From Salibacterium qingdaonense (lineage in GTDB: Bacteria; Bacillota; Bacilli; Bacillales; Marinococcaceae), in the NCBI RefSeq assembly GCF_900114715.1, contig NZ_FOTY01000005.1, positions 104,646 through 168,645 of the forward strand: a stretch of DNA of 64,000 nt, in the 5' to 3' direction. A program made the translations under genes and the position numbers. Below, one piece after another: positions 46,654 through 53,338 of this stretch. Positions within the stretch are counted from its first letter, which is position 1. Every line of letters starts with the position of its first letter. The notes below the pieces were generated by a model. It made no database searches. It worked only from the letters and a program-made list of their open reading frames with translations, and was not told the DNA's origin.

Positions 46654-47271
46654 ATGAAAAAATTTGGGATTGGTTGTCTGGCTGCAATTGGGGGATTAGT
46701 TGTACTAATAGTTATTATTGCTATTTTTACCAGCGGCGATTCCACGCAGACTTCAGATGACAACGGAACATCAGATTCCGAGGAATCTTCAACCAGCAGT
46801 GGTGATGAATCCAGTGAAAGTTCATCCGGAAGCAGTAACGAAGAAACGCCAACACATTCCATCGGTGATACTGTTGAAGTGGGGCAGGTTTCTTATACTA
46901 TAAACAGTATGGAAACGGCACAGGAAGTTGGACCGGATATGCTCAGCACAACAACGGAAGAGACATTTATCATTTTAGATGTTGAATTTACTAATAACGG
47001 AAATGAAGCAGTTACAGTAGACAGCAACTATATAAAATTATTGAGTGGCGGATCCACATATGAACCTTCTTCAGAAGCTACGACGTCAGCGAACTCAACA
47101 CAAAATGACTCCACCAGTTTCTTTTTAGAAGAAGTAAACCCCGGCTCCAGCACAAGCGGCAAGGTAGTCTTTGAAGTCGTTCCTGAACTCGCTGAAGCTT
47201 CAGATCTACAGGCAGAATTACAAGAAGGATTCTTTGGCAGCAACACCGCTGTTGTTAATCTCAATCAATGA
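46654..47271 (+). CDS. Membrane-anchored DUF4352-type protein
   Basis: A 205-residue protein with an N-terminal membrane anchor (about residues 5-27), a Ser/Asp/Glu-rich linker (28-65) and an immunoglobulin-like extracellular domain of the telokin/DUF4352 type (VGQVSYTINSMETAQE, FIILDVEFTNNGNEAVTV, SGKVVFEV). These domains occur in many Firmicute surface proteins with unknown, possibly scaffolding or ligand-binding, roles. ATG 46654 is preceded by a weak AATGGGGG site. Single gene with its own terminator. Confidence 0.8.
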   Translation: MKKFGIGCLAAIGGLVVLIVIIAIFTSGDSTQTSDDNGTSDSEESSTSSGDESSESSSGSSNEETPTHSIGDTVEVGQVSYTINSMETAQEVGPDMLSTTTEETFIILDVEFTNNGNEAVTVDSNYIKLLSGGSTYEPSSEATTSANSTQNDSTSFFLEEVNPGSSTSGKVVFEVVPELAEASDLQAELQEGFFGSNTAVVNLNQ

Positions 47272-47297
47272 TGATTATACACATTTATATTGACAAA

Positions 47298-47340
47298 GCC
47301 CTGTCCCACGCCATATGTGGCATGGAACAGGGCTTTTTGT
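47298..47340 (+). terminator. Intrinsic terminator
   Basis: Long stem AAGCCCTGT...ACAGGGCTT with an inner CCATATG-type pairing, followed by TTTTTGTG. Confidence 0.85.
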
Positions 47341-47478
47341 GCTGCAGCGACGAAGATTATGTATTGTAAAGCATCTCTCCTCTTCCACCTCTTTCGTATA
47401 AAGGAAAGAAGGCTTTTGTTACTGCGAATCGCTTAAGCCATTTTTCCTCGTGTCCATATTCCTTTAAATGGTGACATT

Positions 47479-47853
47479 CTATCCGTTTTCTTTTCTCCCC
47501 AGCGTTAACGCACCAATAATCAGTGGAATCTGCAGCGGCAGACGCAGCCACAGCAGCCAGGGGCTGATCTGTCTATCCGGTGAGAATGATATTTTTTTCA
47601 CAGCCATATATACATTCGCAGGAAAAACAGCAATCATGAAGAAAGCCAGGAGCTTTCCTGTCATACGCTGCCCTTTTCTCACCCAGAGCAATAAGGAAAA
47701 TACCATTTCCATCACACCGGTGAGGAGTACAATACCCCGCCGGAAAGGCAGGATCTTCGGCACAATCCGGCGGAATCCCCGCTCGTGTACAAAATGCAGG
47801 ACACCAGCCCCAAACAAAACTATCGAATATAATGTTCGGAAAAACACTTTCAT
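47479..47853 (-). CDS. DoxX-like membrane protein
   Basis: A 124-residue protein with four predicted helices: YSIVLFGAGVLHFVHERGF, ILPFRRGIVLLTGVMEMVFSLLLW, TGKLLAFFMIAVFPANVYMAV and LLWLRLPLQIPLIIGALTL. The FxxAGxxHF start and FPANxYMA segment fit DoxX/MauE-like proteins, often linked to thiol or redox processes. No other gene around explains its task. Single gene. Confidence 0.8.
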   Translation of the reverse strand: MKVFFRTLYSIVLFGAGVLHFVHERGFRRIVPKILPFRRGIVLLTGVMEMVFSLLLWVRKGQRMTGKLLAFFMIAVFPANVYMAVKKISFSPDRQISPWLLWLRLPLQIPLIIGALTLGRKENG

Positions 47854-47913
47854 ATGTGTGCCACCTTTTTCATTTATTATTTTCCTGACAATACCCTAAA
47901 CCTTTATCATGGT

Positions 47914-48263
47914 TTAAAGATGGATAAGAATATTAACGAGCCTGCCGAATGGATCTTTTACAAAAAACGCCGTACGCCCCATGGCTCCTCGACCGGTCCG
48001 TATTCCACCGGAATGCCGGCCTCCTTCATGCGGGTAACCGCCTCGTCAAGATTGTCCACCTCAATAGAAAGGTCAGGCACCGGTGTTCCTGAACCGCCTT
48101 CGGACAGAAAATTAATCTGCGTATCCATTTTCTCATGCGAACCGTACGTTGCGATAAATCCCATATCCATCAACTGATCAAGTCCGAGCAGCTCCCCGTA
48201 GAAGTACTTGGCTTCAACAGTATCCTGTATCTCCACATTGGCAACAATCCGTTTTACCTTCAT
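47914..48263 (-). pseudogene. VOC/glyoxalase-family protein, frameshifted near the C-terminus
   Basis: A vicinal-oxygen-chelate domain of about 117 residues: VANVEIQDTVEAKYFYGELLGL, then LSIEVDNLDEAVTRMKEAGIPVEYGPVEEPWGVRRF. As read, a run of six T on the minus strand (near 47960-47968) leads to a stop after ...VRRFL. One extra T would continue as RFFVKDPFGRLVNILIHL and stop at 47914, exactly the usual end of such proteins. So this is a -1 frameshift in a homopolymer: a real inactivating or truncating mutation, transcriptional slippage, or a sequencing error. Confidence 0.7.
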
Positions 48264-48549
48264 TCCTTCACCTTCTTTTGTTCCTTTTATAGAACTATCA
48301 TCACTTTGAATTGTAAATGTACACTCGCATTTTGGCCGCTTTTAATGTTAGGTAAATCAACATAGAGATAAAAAAATACCCAAATAGCAGCGCAAACGAT
48401 AAACATTCCTGAAAATCAAGGCAAAACATTTATCGACAGCGCCGAAAGAATCGAATGTTTCAAATCAAATTACAAAGAACGCTTGTTCGTTTTTTCTGCA
48501 AAAAAGACAGGCTGCGCACATGTAATGAAGAGAAGATAGTACCAGTTTG
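48264..48549. other. Gene-free AT-rich spacer
   Basis: No gene recognised. GAACGCTTGTTC at 48477-48488 has the arms of a LexA box but does not front any intact gene. Confidence 0.4.
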
Positions 48550-48717
48550 CTATGTAAAATCTCGAAGAAAATCAGATAGTGTATAAACTGAAATATACTC
48601 CTTTATTTCATCAGTGTGAAAATCTTTATCCCCGGTTATCAAAATATCCGGTTCAGCCATGATCAGCGAAACAAGAATAGGGATATCCTTTTCATCACGG
48701 ATATCTGGAATTACATT
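48550..48717 (-). pseudogene. Remnant of a PIN-domain toxin
   Basis: A 55-codon open frame without a start, reading VIPDIRDEKDIPILVSLIMA then EPDILITGDKDFHTDEIKEY and a natural stop at 48550. This is the C-terminal half of a COG1569-type PIN toxin (the ITGDKDF motif holds the last catalytic Asp pair). A TGA stands in frame just upstream, so the N-terminal half and any antitoxin gene are gone. Decayed toxin-antitoxin remnant. Confidence 0.7.
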
Positions 48718-48959
48718 ATATCACAAAAACACTTTTATTATGGAACAGAATACTCTTATTATCAGAAAATTCTTTCATAATCTACATATTATATATTGAT
48801 CATTCATAACATTGAATTCAAGAAGAAGCCACAGATAAAATCGGGTCGATCTTAAAATGAATGTTTGCAACCACGCTTGTTGATTCACCATATAAAGGAA
48901 TGGGAAAGGATTCTATGAGGAGAGTGCATCTGTGATCAAAGCATGTATCCCCCTTCTTT
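48718..48959. other. AT-rich spacer
   Basis: No gene, repeat or RNA signal seen. Confidence 0.4.
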
Positions 48960-49225
48960 TTCGTTGGACGGAGCCGTCTGCCCGACTCCAGCGGGAGAAG
49001 CGTCAGCCGAAGATCACCGGAGGCTCATACGAGGTGAGTCAGATCGGCGCCCGGCAGGACGTGCCGGACTTAGCCGATTTTCCTCCCGGTATGTAGCTGA
49101 GGCGACGCCCTGCGGCTAAGGAGACACTGGGAGAACGACCGAAGGGAGTTCGAGCAGATGTCGCTCTTGTGCCCGGAGGGTGAAAGCGGGCAGGAAAGGC
49201 GGAGTCCAACGAAACGCTTCCTATA
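48960..49225. repeat. Diverged copy of the GC-rich intergenic repeat
   Basis: GC-rich, non-coding, self-complementary DNA. CGAGCAGATGTCGCTCTTGT then GCCCGGAGGGTGAAAGC corresponds base by base to CGAACCGATGTCGCCCTTGT then GCTCTGGAGTAAAAGC of the 19.3 kb element. CTCCAGCGGGAG and GTGAGTCAGATC are further shared-type parts. Terminal GAGTCTGGGACA repeats are not seen. Confidence 0.6.
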
Positions 49226-49273
49226 TTTGCATAATCAACAGCCGTGGTTTGCAACTGACCTCATCCATACAAA

Positions 49274-49311
49274 AAGAGCAGGAACCAAAATCGTTGGAAC
49301 CTGCTCTGTAT
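49274..49311 (-). terminator. Host terminator downstream of the tRNA-Thr end
   Basis: On the minus strand AGAGCAGG...CCTGCTCT with an inner TTCCAA/TTGGTT pairing is followed by TTTTTG. It lies 12 bases beyond the tRNA-Thr 3' end, so it is probably the original tRNA terminator and marks host DNA. Confidence 0.75.
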
Positions 49312-49322
49312 CAGCTTTACTC

Positions 49323-49372
49323 ATGGAGCTTCCTACCGGATTCGAACCGGTGACCTCATCCTTACCATGGAT
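49323..49372 (-). other. Attachment site: 3' fragment of tRNA-Thr(GGT)
   Basis: On the minus strand ATCC-ATGGTAA-GGAT gives an anticodon arm with anticodon GGT, followed by the variable loop, a perfect T-arm (ACCGG-TTCGAAT-CCGGT) and the acceptor end GGAAGC-TCCA. The matching 5' half (acceptor GCTTCC and D-arm) is missing. This is the duplicated 3' end left when a phage recombines into a tRNA gene. Confidence 0.85.
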
Positions 49373-49508
49373 TCCTTTTCCCTTCGCAGGCGCTCGCACG
49401 CATTCATAAGGAAGATTGCAAACATGGACAAACGGCTTTGTACAAGGCTATTCATTCATAATACTCCGCATGTGTTTATATCGGTCGTTTGCAATCTTGT
49501 TTGCAATT

Positions 49509-49534
49509 AAAAAGCCAGGGATTTAAACCTGGCT
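49509..49534 (-). terminator. Terminator of the three-gene cargo operon
   Basis: Minus-strand stem AGCCAGG / CCTGGCT with an 8-base loop followed by TTTTTAATT, 24 bases after the stop of the last gene. Confidence 0.8.
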
Positions 49535-49557
49535 CATACTGAATTTCGCTGCGACTA

Positions 49558-50160
49558 TTAAACCTCTAAATAAATTCTATCATTATTTACAGAAGGATCT
49601 TCTGGCCTCATAAAGTGGACAGTTAATTTTGCTAGAAACAAATAATATCCTATTAAATTTAAAGTAACATCTTTTTTTAACTTATTGCTTTCAATTAGTT
49701 TGTTTATTAACTGCCTTGAAACACAATTGACTATATTAAAATCTACCACATAACTTTGAAAAGATAAGGAAGGAAGATAAAACAACTTAGTATATTTGTT
49801 ATTAATAAGATTTTGTTCATCAAAACCTTCTTTTTTAAATGTCTCAATTGGGATTACGGGCACAAATACTAAAAGTCGCTCTCTTTCAGCATCACAAGTA
49901 TTTGAAAGCAAAAGTGCTTTCGAATTAAATTGTCTATCATTCCCTTCTTCGTCAACGAAGGTGAATGGTATCTCAGAAAAAATATCTCCTTGTGCTAAGA
50001 AGTTAAAAACATTAGTCCTTGTACAAGTTTCTAGTTTTTCTCTAGTGTCATCTTGAATGTGTTTAACAGCTTCCCTGGTCTTACTTTCAGCATAAGGATC
50101 GATAGATGGAAACAATTCCTTAACCATTCCAACAAATTCATCAATTGAGGATTTGTTCAT
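49558..50160 (-). CDS. Unknown prophage cargo protein A
   Basis: A 200-residue protein I do not recognise. The N-terminal half is helical and acidic. The core FTFVDEEGNDRQFNSKALLLSNTCD then AERERLLVFVPVIPIETF has the look of a small beta-barrel with a conserved-type SNTCD turn, a pattern seen in some uncharacterised phage- and plasmid-borne proteins. The C-terminus is helical (NKLKKDVTLNLIGYYLFLAKLTVHFMRPED). No signal peptide; one moderately hydrophobic segment near 172-185. It overlaps protein B by an ATGA junction and is the last gene of a three-gene operon. Visibly more AT-rich than the tail genes. Confidence 0.8.
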   Translation of the reverse strand: MNKSSIDEFVGMVKELFPSIDPYAESKTREAVKHIQDDTREKLETCTRTNVFNFLAQGDIFSEIPFTFVDEEGNDRQFNSKALLLSNTCDAERERLLVFVPVIPIETFKKEGFDEQNLINNKYTKLFYLPSLSFQSYVVDFNIVNCVSRQLINKLIESNKLKKDVTLNLIGYYLFLAKLTVHFMRPEDPSVNNDRIYLEV

Positions 50161-50483
50161 AAATTAAATCTTTTTCCTTTTACTATAGATATTGAGTTTA
50201 ACATTTTTGTATGCATTTCTTCTTCTTTTTCAGTGAATTCACGTGATTCGCTAAATATATTATTTGCAAATTGTTGAAGGTTAATGTTTTCCATCCGTTC
50301 ATGATTATTTTCATTTGTATTACTGAAAGTTTCGCTTTTAAAATTATCAAATGCAACGCTTTGTATACTGTAATCTTGCTCATCTTCAAAAGCCATTCCT
50401 GTATTTGAAATAGGAGAAGTCAAAATAGCAGCGGCAACAGTCATAGTAGCAGCAGGCCCTACTTTTAGTGTATTTTCACTCAT
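50157..50483 (-). CDS. Unknown prophage cargo protein B (small)
   Basis: A 108-residue protein without recognisable family. Residues about 8-30 (GPAATMTVAAAILTSPISNTG) form an alanine/threonine-rich hydrophobic segment that could be a membrane helix; the remainder is polar, rich in Asn, Glu and Ser, with a likely coiled coil at about 60-98. ATGA overlaps link it to both neighbours, so the three proteins are made in a fixed ratio. It may bridge the two larger partners or place them at the membrane. Confidence 0.75.
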   Translation of the reverse strand: MSENTLKVGPAATMTVAAAILTSPISNTGMAFEDEQDYSIQSVAFDNFKSETFSNTNENNHERMENINLQQFANNIFSESREFTEKEEEMHTKMLNSISIVKGKRFNL

Positions 50484-51217
50484 AACTCGACTCTCCCTTC
50501 ATATATGATTTGATCTAATTTGCCTGTCAAAATATCATTTGTAATTGTAAAAATCTCATCCATTACATCAACATCAGAATGATAATCCTTTTGGAAGTTA
50601 TGAGCGTATCGATCGTTAATATCAATCAACACAGATAAAACATCATCTTTTTGTTGTAAATAGGCAGGCAACTCTTTTTCTCTGTTAGTCGTTTTTTCGT
50701 AAAGTCTAACATTTGAAAAAGATATATTTATGTAAAATCTTTCTCTAAGAACGTAAGTTAACTTTAGATTAACATCAAAAGGGTTTGTATTGCTTCCGAT
50801 CTTTATAAAATTCTCAAACAAATGTTTCACTGGTTCTTCATCAAGATCATGAATAAATATTTCTGTAGTCAATCCCGAAAAAGAATAATTATTATCGATA
50901 TAACCTTTCATTAAATTGATTAAAGGAAATATTCGATTTTCAAGGTATTCTTTGCACTTATACCAATCACTTTGAAATCTATGATCGTATTTAGTTTGCA
51001 ATGATAAACGGTCTAAAGAAATATTTAGTTTTGAGTGACCTTCATGAGATTCCGTTTGAGCACGTGGTATGTCTGGTGGAGCATCATCTGGTATAGGCAA
51101 TAAATGCAACGGGGTTTGAAAATGGTCTTTCAACCCATCTTCAATATTTATAAAATTACGACGCATACCCTGCTCCTTCGGGAAAAAAGCATTAAAGGTT
51201 GTTGTTTGAATTAGCAT
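50480..51217 (-). CDS. Unknown prophage cargo protein C (weak TIGR04255 resemblance)
   Basis: A 245-residue protein, first gene of the operon. The part DIPRAQTESHEGHSKLNISL then DRLSLQTKY and the late DVDVMDEIFTITNDILTGKL recall the layout of the sporadically distributed TIGR04255 family (function unknown), but the resemblance is weak. Alternating beta strands dominate the middle (STNPFDVNLKLTYVL, RFYINISFSNVRLYE). No signal peptide or membrane helix. I start at ATG 51217, with AGGAGAGG upstream; an 11-codon extension has no site. AT-rich like its partners. Confidence 0.78.
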   Translation of the reverse strand: MLIQTTTFNAFFPKEQGMRRNFINIEDGLKDHFQTPLHLLPIPDDAPPDIPRAQTESHEGHSKLNISLDRLSLQTKYDHRFQSDWYKCKEYLENRIFPLINLMKGYIDNNYSFSGLTTEIFIHDLDEEPVKHLFENFIKIGSNTNPFDVNLKLTYVLRERFYINISFSNVRLYEKTTNREKELPAYLQQKDDVLSVLIDINDRYAHNFQKDYHSDVDVMDEIFTITNDILTGKLDQIIYEGRVEL

Positions 51218-51363
51218 TGCAAAATCCTCTCCTAAGAATAATACATGCAAATGAACATTTCTATTTATAAAACTATAGTATCATCTTTTTTTAGATATTT
51301 CCATGTATTCCCCTTACTTCATTATTATTAATCCTTTAGTTTTTTATAACCCTTATAGGTAAG

Positions 51364-51478
51364 ATGCTATCCTTCTCAAACTCTAAGTTTCAATCCGACC
51401 GTAAAGTAAGATGATGGATGTTTTGTTGTTGTAAGGATAGCATATGTAACCGAGCAGGGAAAGCCCCTGCTCTTTTTT
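51364..51478 (+). ncRNA. Candidate structured RNA with intrinsic terminator
   Basis: On the plus strand a perfect 11-bp inverted repeat (ATGCTATCCTT at 51364, AAGGATAGCAT at 51433) encloses about 58 bases, followed 8 bases later by the terminator GAGCAGGG-AAAG-CCCCTGCTC-TTTTTT. No gene on this strand lies upstream, so the terminator needs its own transcript. No clear promoter seen. It sits between the cargo operon and the lysis genes. Confidence 0.5.
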
Positions 51479-51479
51479 A

Positions 51480-51692
51480 TTAGGTGCAGCCCTCGCACTC
51501 GTAGTAATTATCCTCTTCACTAATAACCCGGTCCAATGCTATACCCTGCACGTCCTCCGTCTCCGTAAACTCGATGTCCGCAATCGCCTCACGGATTCGG
51601 GTGTCGGCATCTTCCTGACTACCTGCTGCAACACCATACCTACTTTGTTCCCCAGTGGACACAATGCGATAGGAATAGATGTACCTATTCAT
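51480..51692 (-). CDS. Small phage protein, unknown
   Basis: A 70-residue protein (MNRYIYSYRIVSTGEQSRYG ... EEDNYYECEGCT) with a beta-rich first half and a C-terminal Cys pair CEGC. It overlaps the amidase gene by 4 bases, so it is cotranslated with the endolysin. Function unknown; a lysis accessory or an unrelated small late protein are both possible. Confidence 0.7.
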   Translation of the reverse strand: MNRYIYSYRIVSTGEQSRYGVAAGSQEDADTRIREAIADIEFTETEDVQGIALDRVISEEDNYYECEGCT

Positions 51693-52615
51693 TCGAATGC
51701 CCCCGTCCTCTTAAGCACAGTGGCCGTTTCTACTCGAGTGATCGGATCGTTCGGGCGCTCTCCATTGAATACACCCTGTTCCTGCGCTTTTTCCCAAGCC
51801 GGCTGATGTACTTCGGCCACATCGGTTCCTGGTTTTTCACTCTCGATCAATGCCACCAAAGCAATGGCGTTCGATATCGTCATTTCGCCGTCTTCATATT
51901 CCTTTGCCGTGGACTGTTCGATGATGCCTCTGTCAGCCGCGTTCTTGAGATAATCGCCAAACGTACCGTTTAAAACTCCTGTGGGTTTCATGATCTCATC
52001 TCCCTTATCAGTTTCAGATTTCACGTCTTTGTACGGTATATCAAAGTATTCACAGAGAATCTTGGCATGCGTCTCTGCTACACGCTGCCGGTACGATTCC
52101 TTGTCCTCACCAAAAATACCCTCAAAGTCACCGGGATCATCCATAAACCCGTTCTCTGTAAGTACGGCTGTCATGTTAGTTTCCCGTGTGACATGCAGGT
52201 TGGTCCAGCTCCCACGCTCACCGGCGTGTGTACCATTTCCGTGCGTTTCAAAACCTGCTTCTTCCATACGTTTTGCAAACAATTCAGCGAGCTTTCTCCC
52301 CTCTTCTGAAGTACCCCAGTAGAAAGCACACACTCCCGAACTACCGCCTGCATTGGCGTGATCAGACCAGTACAAATCCACGCCGCGTCTGTTTGCAGCA
52401 TCTGTCCGAGTAGCCAAGCCCACCTCTTTCGAATTCGGTGGCTGGGGAAGCCACACAGAAAAGCCATGCCGTTCCAAAATAGGTTGGAGCCGCATGGCCA
52501 CATCAGAATTAAATTCGTGTTCTTCGTAGACCTTTCCATTCTTCGTTACACCTTTACCGCCTGTACGTTGAAAGGTATCGGATCCGTGCCCGATATCCAG
52601 TGCGATCATTGGCAT
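51689..52615 (-). CDS. N-acetylmuramoyl-L-alanine amidase (endolysin) with SLH-like tail
   Basis: A 308-residue endolysin. The amidase_3 domain (about 1-180) shows the zinc ligands in ALDIGHG, EHEFN and DHANA, and the catalytic ENGFMDDPGDF. Residues about 205-308 hold an SLH-like targeting module (AWEKAQEQGVFNGERPNDPI then TRVETATVLKRTG). It cuts peptidoglycan at the end of the lytic cycle, entering through the holin, and its tail suggests binding to the same cell-wall polymer as the host's S-layer proteins. AAAGGAG precedes the ATG. Confidence 0.93.
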   Translation of the reverse strand: MPMIALDIGHGSDTFQRTGGKGVTKNGKVYEEHEFNSDVAMRLQPILERHGFSVWLPQPPNSKEVGLATRTDAANRRGVDLYWSDHANAGGSSGVCAFYWGTSEEGRKLAELFAKRMEEAGFETHGNGTHAGERGSWTNLHVTRETNMTAVLTENGFMDDPGDFEGIFGEDKESYRQRVAETHAKILCEYFDIPYKDVKSETDKGDEIMKPTGVLNGTFGDYLKNAADRGIIEQSTAKEYEDGEMTISNAIALVALIESEKPGTDVAEVHQPAWEKAQEQGVFNGERPNDPITRVETATVLKRTGAFE

Positions 52616-52628
52616 ATGACCATCTCCT

Positions 52629-52913
52629 TTATAATGTAAACGCCCATACTAAAAGGCTTGACACAATCCCAAGAACAAAGGTGACGCCTCCTGTGAAGAG
52701 AGCCTTTGTAATGGTGCGCCGGAGCCACGTTGTATTTTCTTCAATTTTCCCGATGCTTACCTCCAAATTTTGAATGGACCGGTCTTGCAAAGCGTCATTC
52801 TTTTCCAACTTGAAAATCTTTTCATCTCGGACTTCGTCCTTCTTTTTGATTTCTTCTACTTCGCTAGATAAGTTTTGCAGAGTGTTTTCTAAAAGATTCA
52901 TTTCCTCACTCAC
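52629..52913 (-). CDS. xhlA: XhlA-like lysis accessory protein
   Basis: A 94-residue protein with a long coiled coil (about 5-60) and one C-terminal membrane helix (about 70-92, ALFTGGVTFVLGIVSSLLVWAF). This is the XhlA pattern; in PBSX, XhlA works with the holin XhlB and amidase XlyA, the same three types found side by side here. It lies 13 bases before the amidase gene. Confidence 0.88.
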   Translation of the reverse strand: MSEEMNLLENTLQNLSSEVEEIKKKDEVRDEKIFKLEKNDALQDRSIQNLEVSIGKIEENTTWLRRTITKALFTGGVTFVLGIVSSLLVWAFTL

Positions 52914-53004
52914 TCCTTCGCCAACACCCCTTTCTTTGTATCTAGGAGCATAGACACCTGACCCCCTTGTGAATTCTGCATAAAAAAGACACCCTCTCAG
53001 GTGT

Positions 53005-53274
53005 TTACTCGAGTCCGCTATTAATTAGCAGCTTAAGCTGACTAAGACCTTTTTCGCCAAAGTAGTTATTCCGATACATGGCAAACAGAATAACCGCCCA
53101 GGAAGCTAGATCAACCCATGCGTCTACTGTTTCTGATGGAATCGCAAGGCCGAACGTGGCTTCCAGAACCTGCTTTATTGCAGCTGCAATGCCTGCTAAT
53201 ATAGTGAAGATACTCCGGAATACCTGCGTCTTTTCCTTGTCGCCTTTAAACAGCTTTTCAATGACTTTTTTCAT
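53005..53274 (-). CDS. Phage holin
   Basis: An 89-residue protein with two hydrophobic segments (about residues 16-35 and 50-66) and a charged C-terminus (NNYFGEKGLSQLKLLINSGLE). Size, polarity and position before the xhlA-like and amidase genes fit a class II holin (phi LC3/XhlB type) that opens the membrane at lysis. AAAGGAG precedes the ATG. Confidence 0.85.
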   Translation of the reverse strand: MKKVIEKLFKGDKEKTQVFRSIFTILAGIAAAIKQVLEATFGLAIPSETVDAWVDLASWAVILFAMYRNNYFGEKGLSQLKLLINSGLE

Positions 53275-53293
53275 ATGATCACTCCTTTTTGAT

Positions 53294-53327
53294 ATTAAAA
53301 AGGAGCCTCCAAAATTGGAGACTCCTT
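53294..53327 (-). terminator. Terminator after the recombinase gene
   Basis: Minus-strand stem AAGGAG-TCTCCA / TGGAGG-CTCCTT with a short loop, followed by TTTTTAATATC; it separates the recombinase from the lysis genes. Confidence 0.8.
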
Positions 53328-53338
53328 ACAACCTTTAT

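Noticed and set aside
48477..48488. GAACGCTTGTTC as a LexA box
   Set aside because: No intact gene is placed to be controlled by it, and a single 12-base match is expected by chance.
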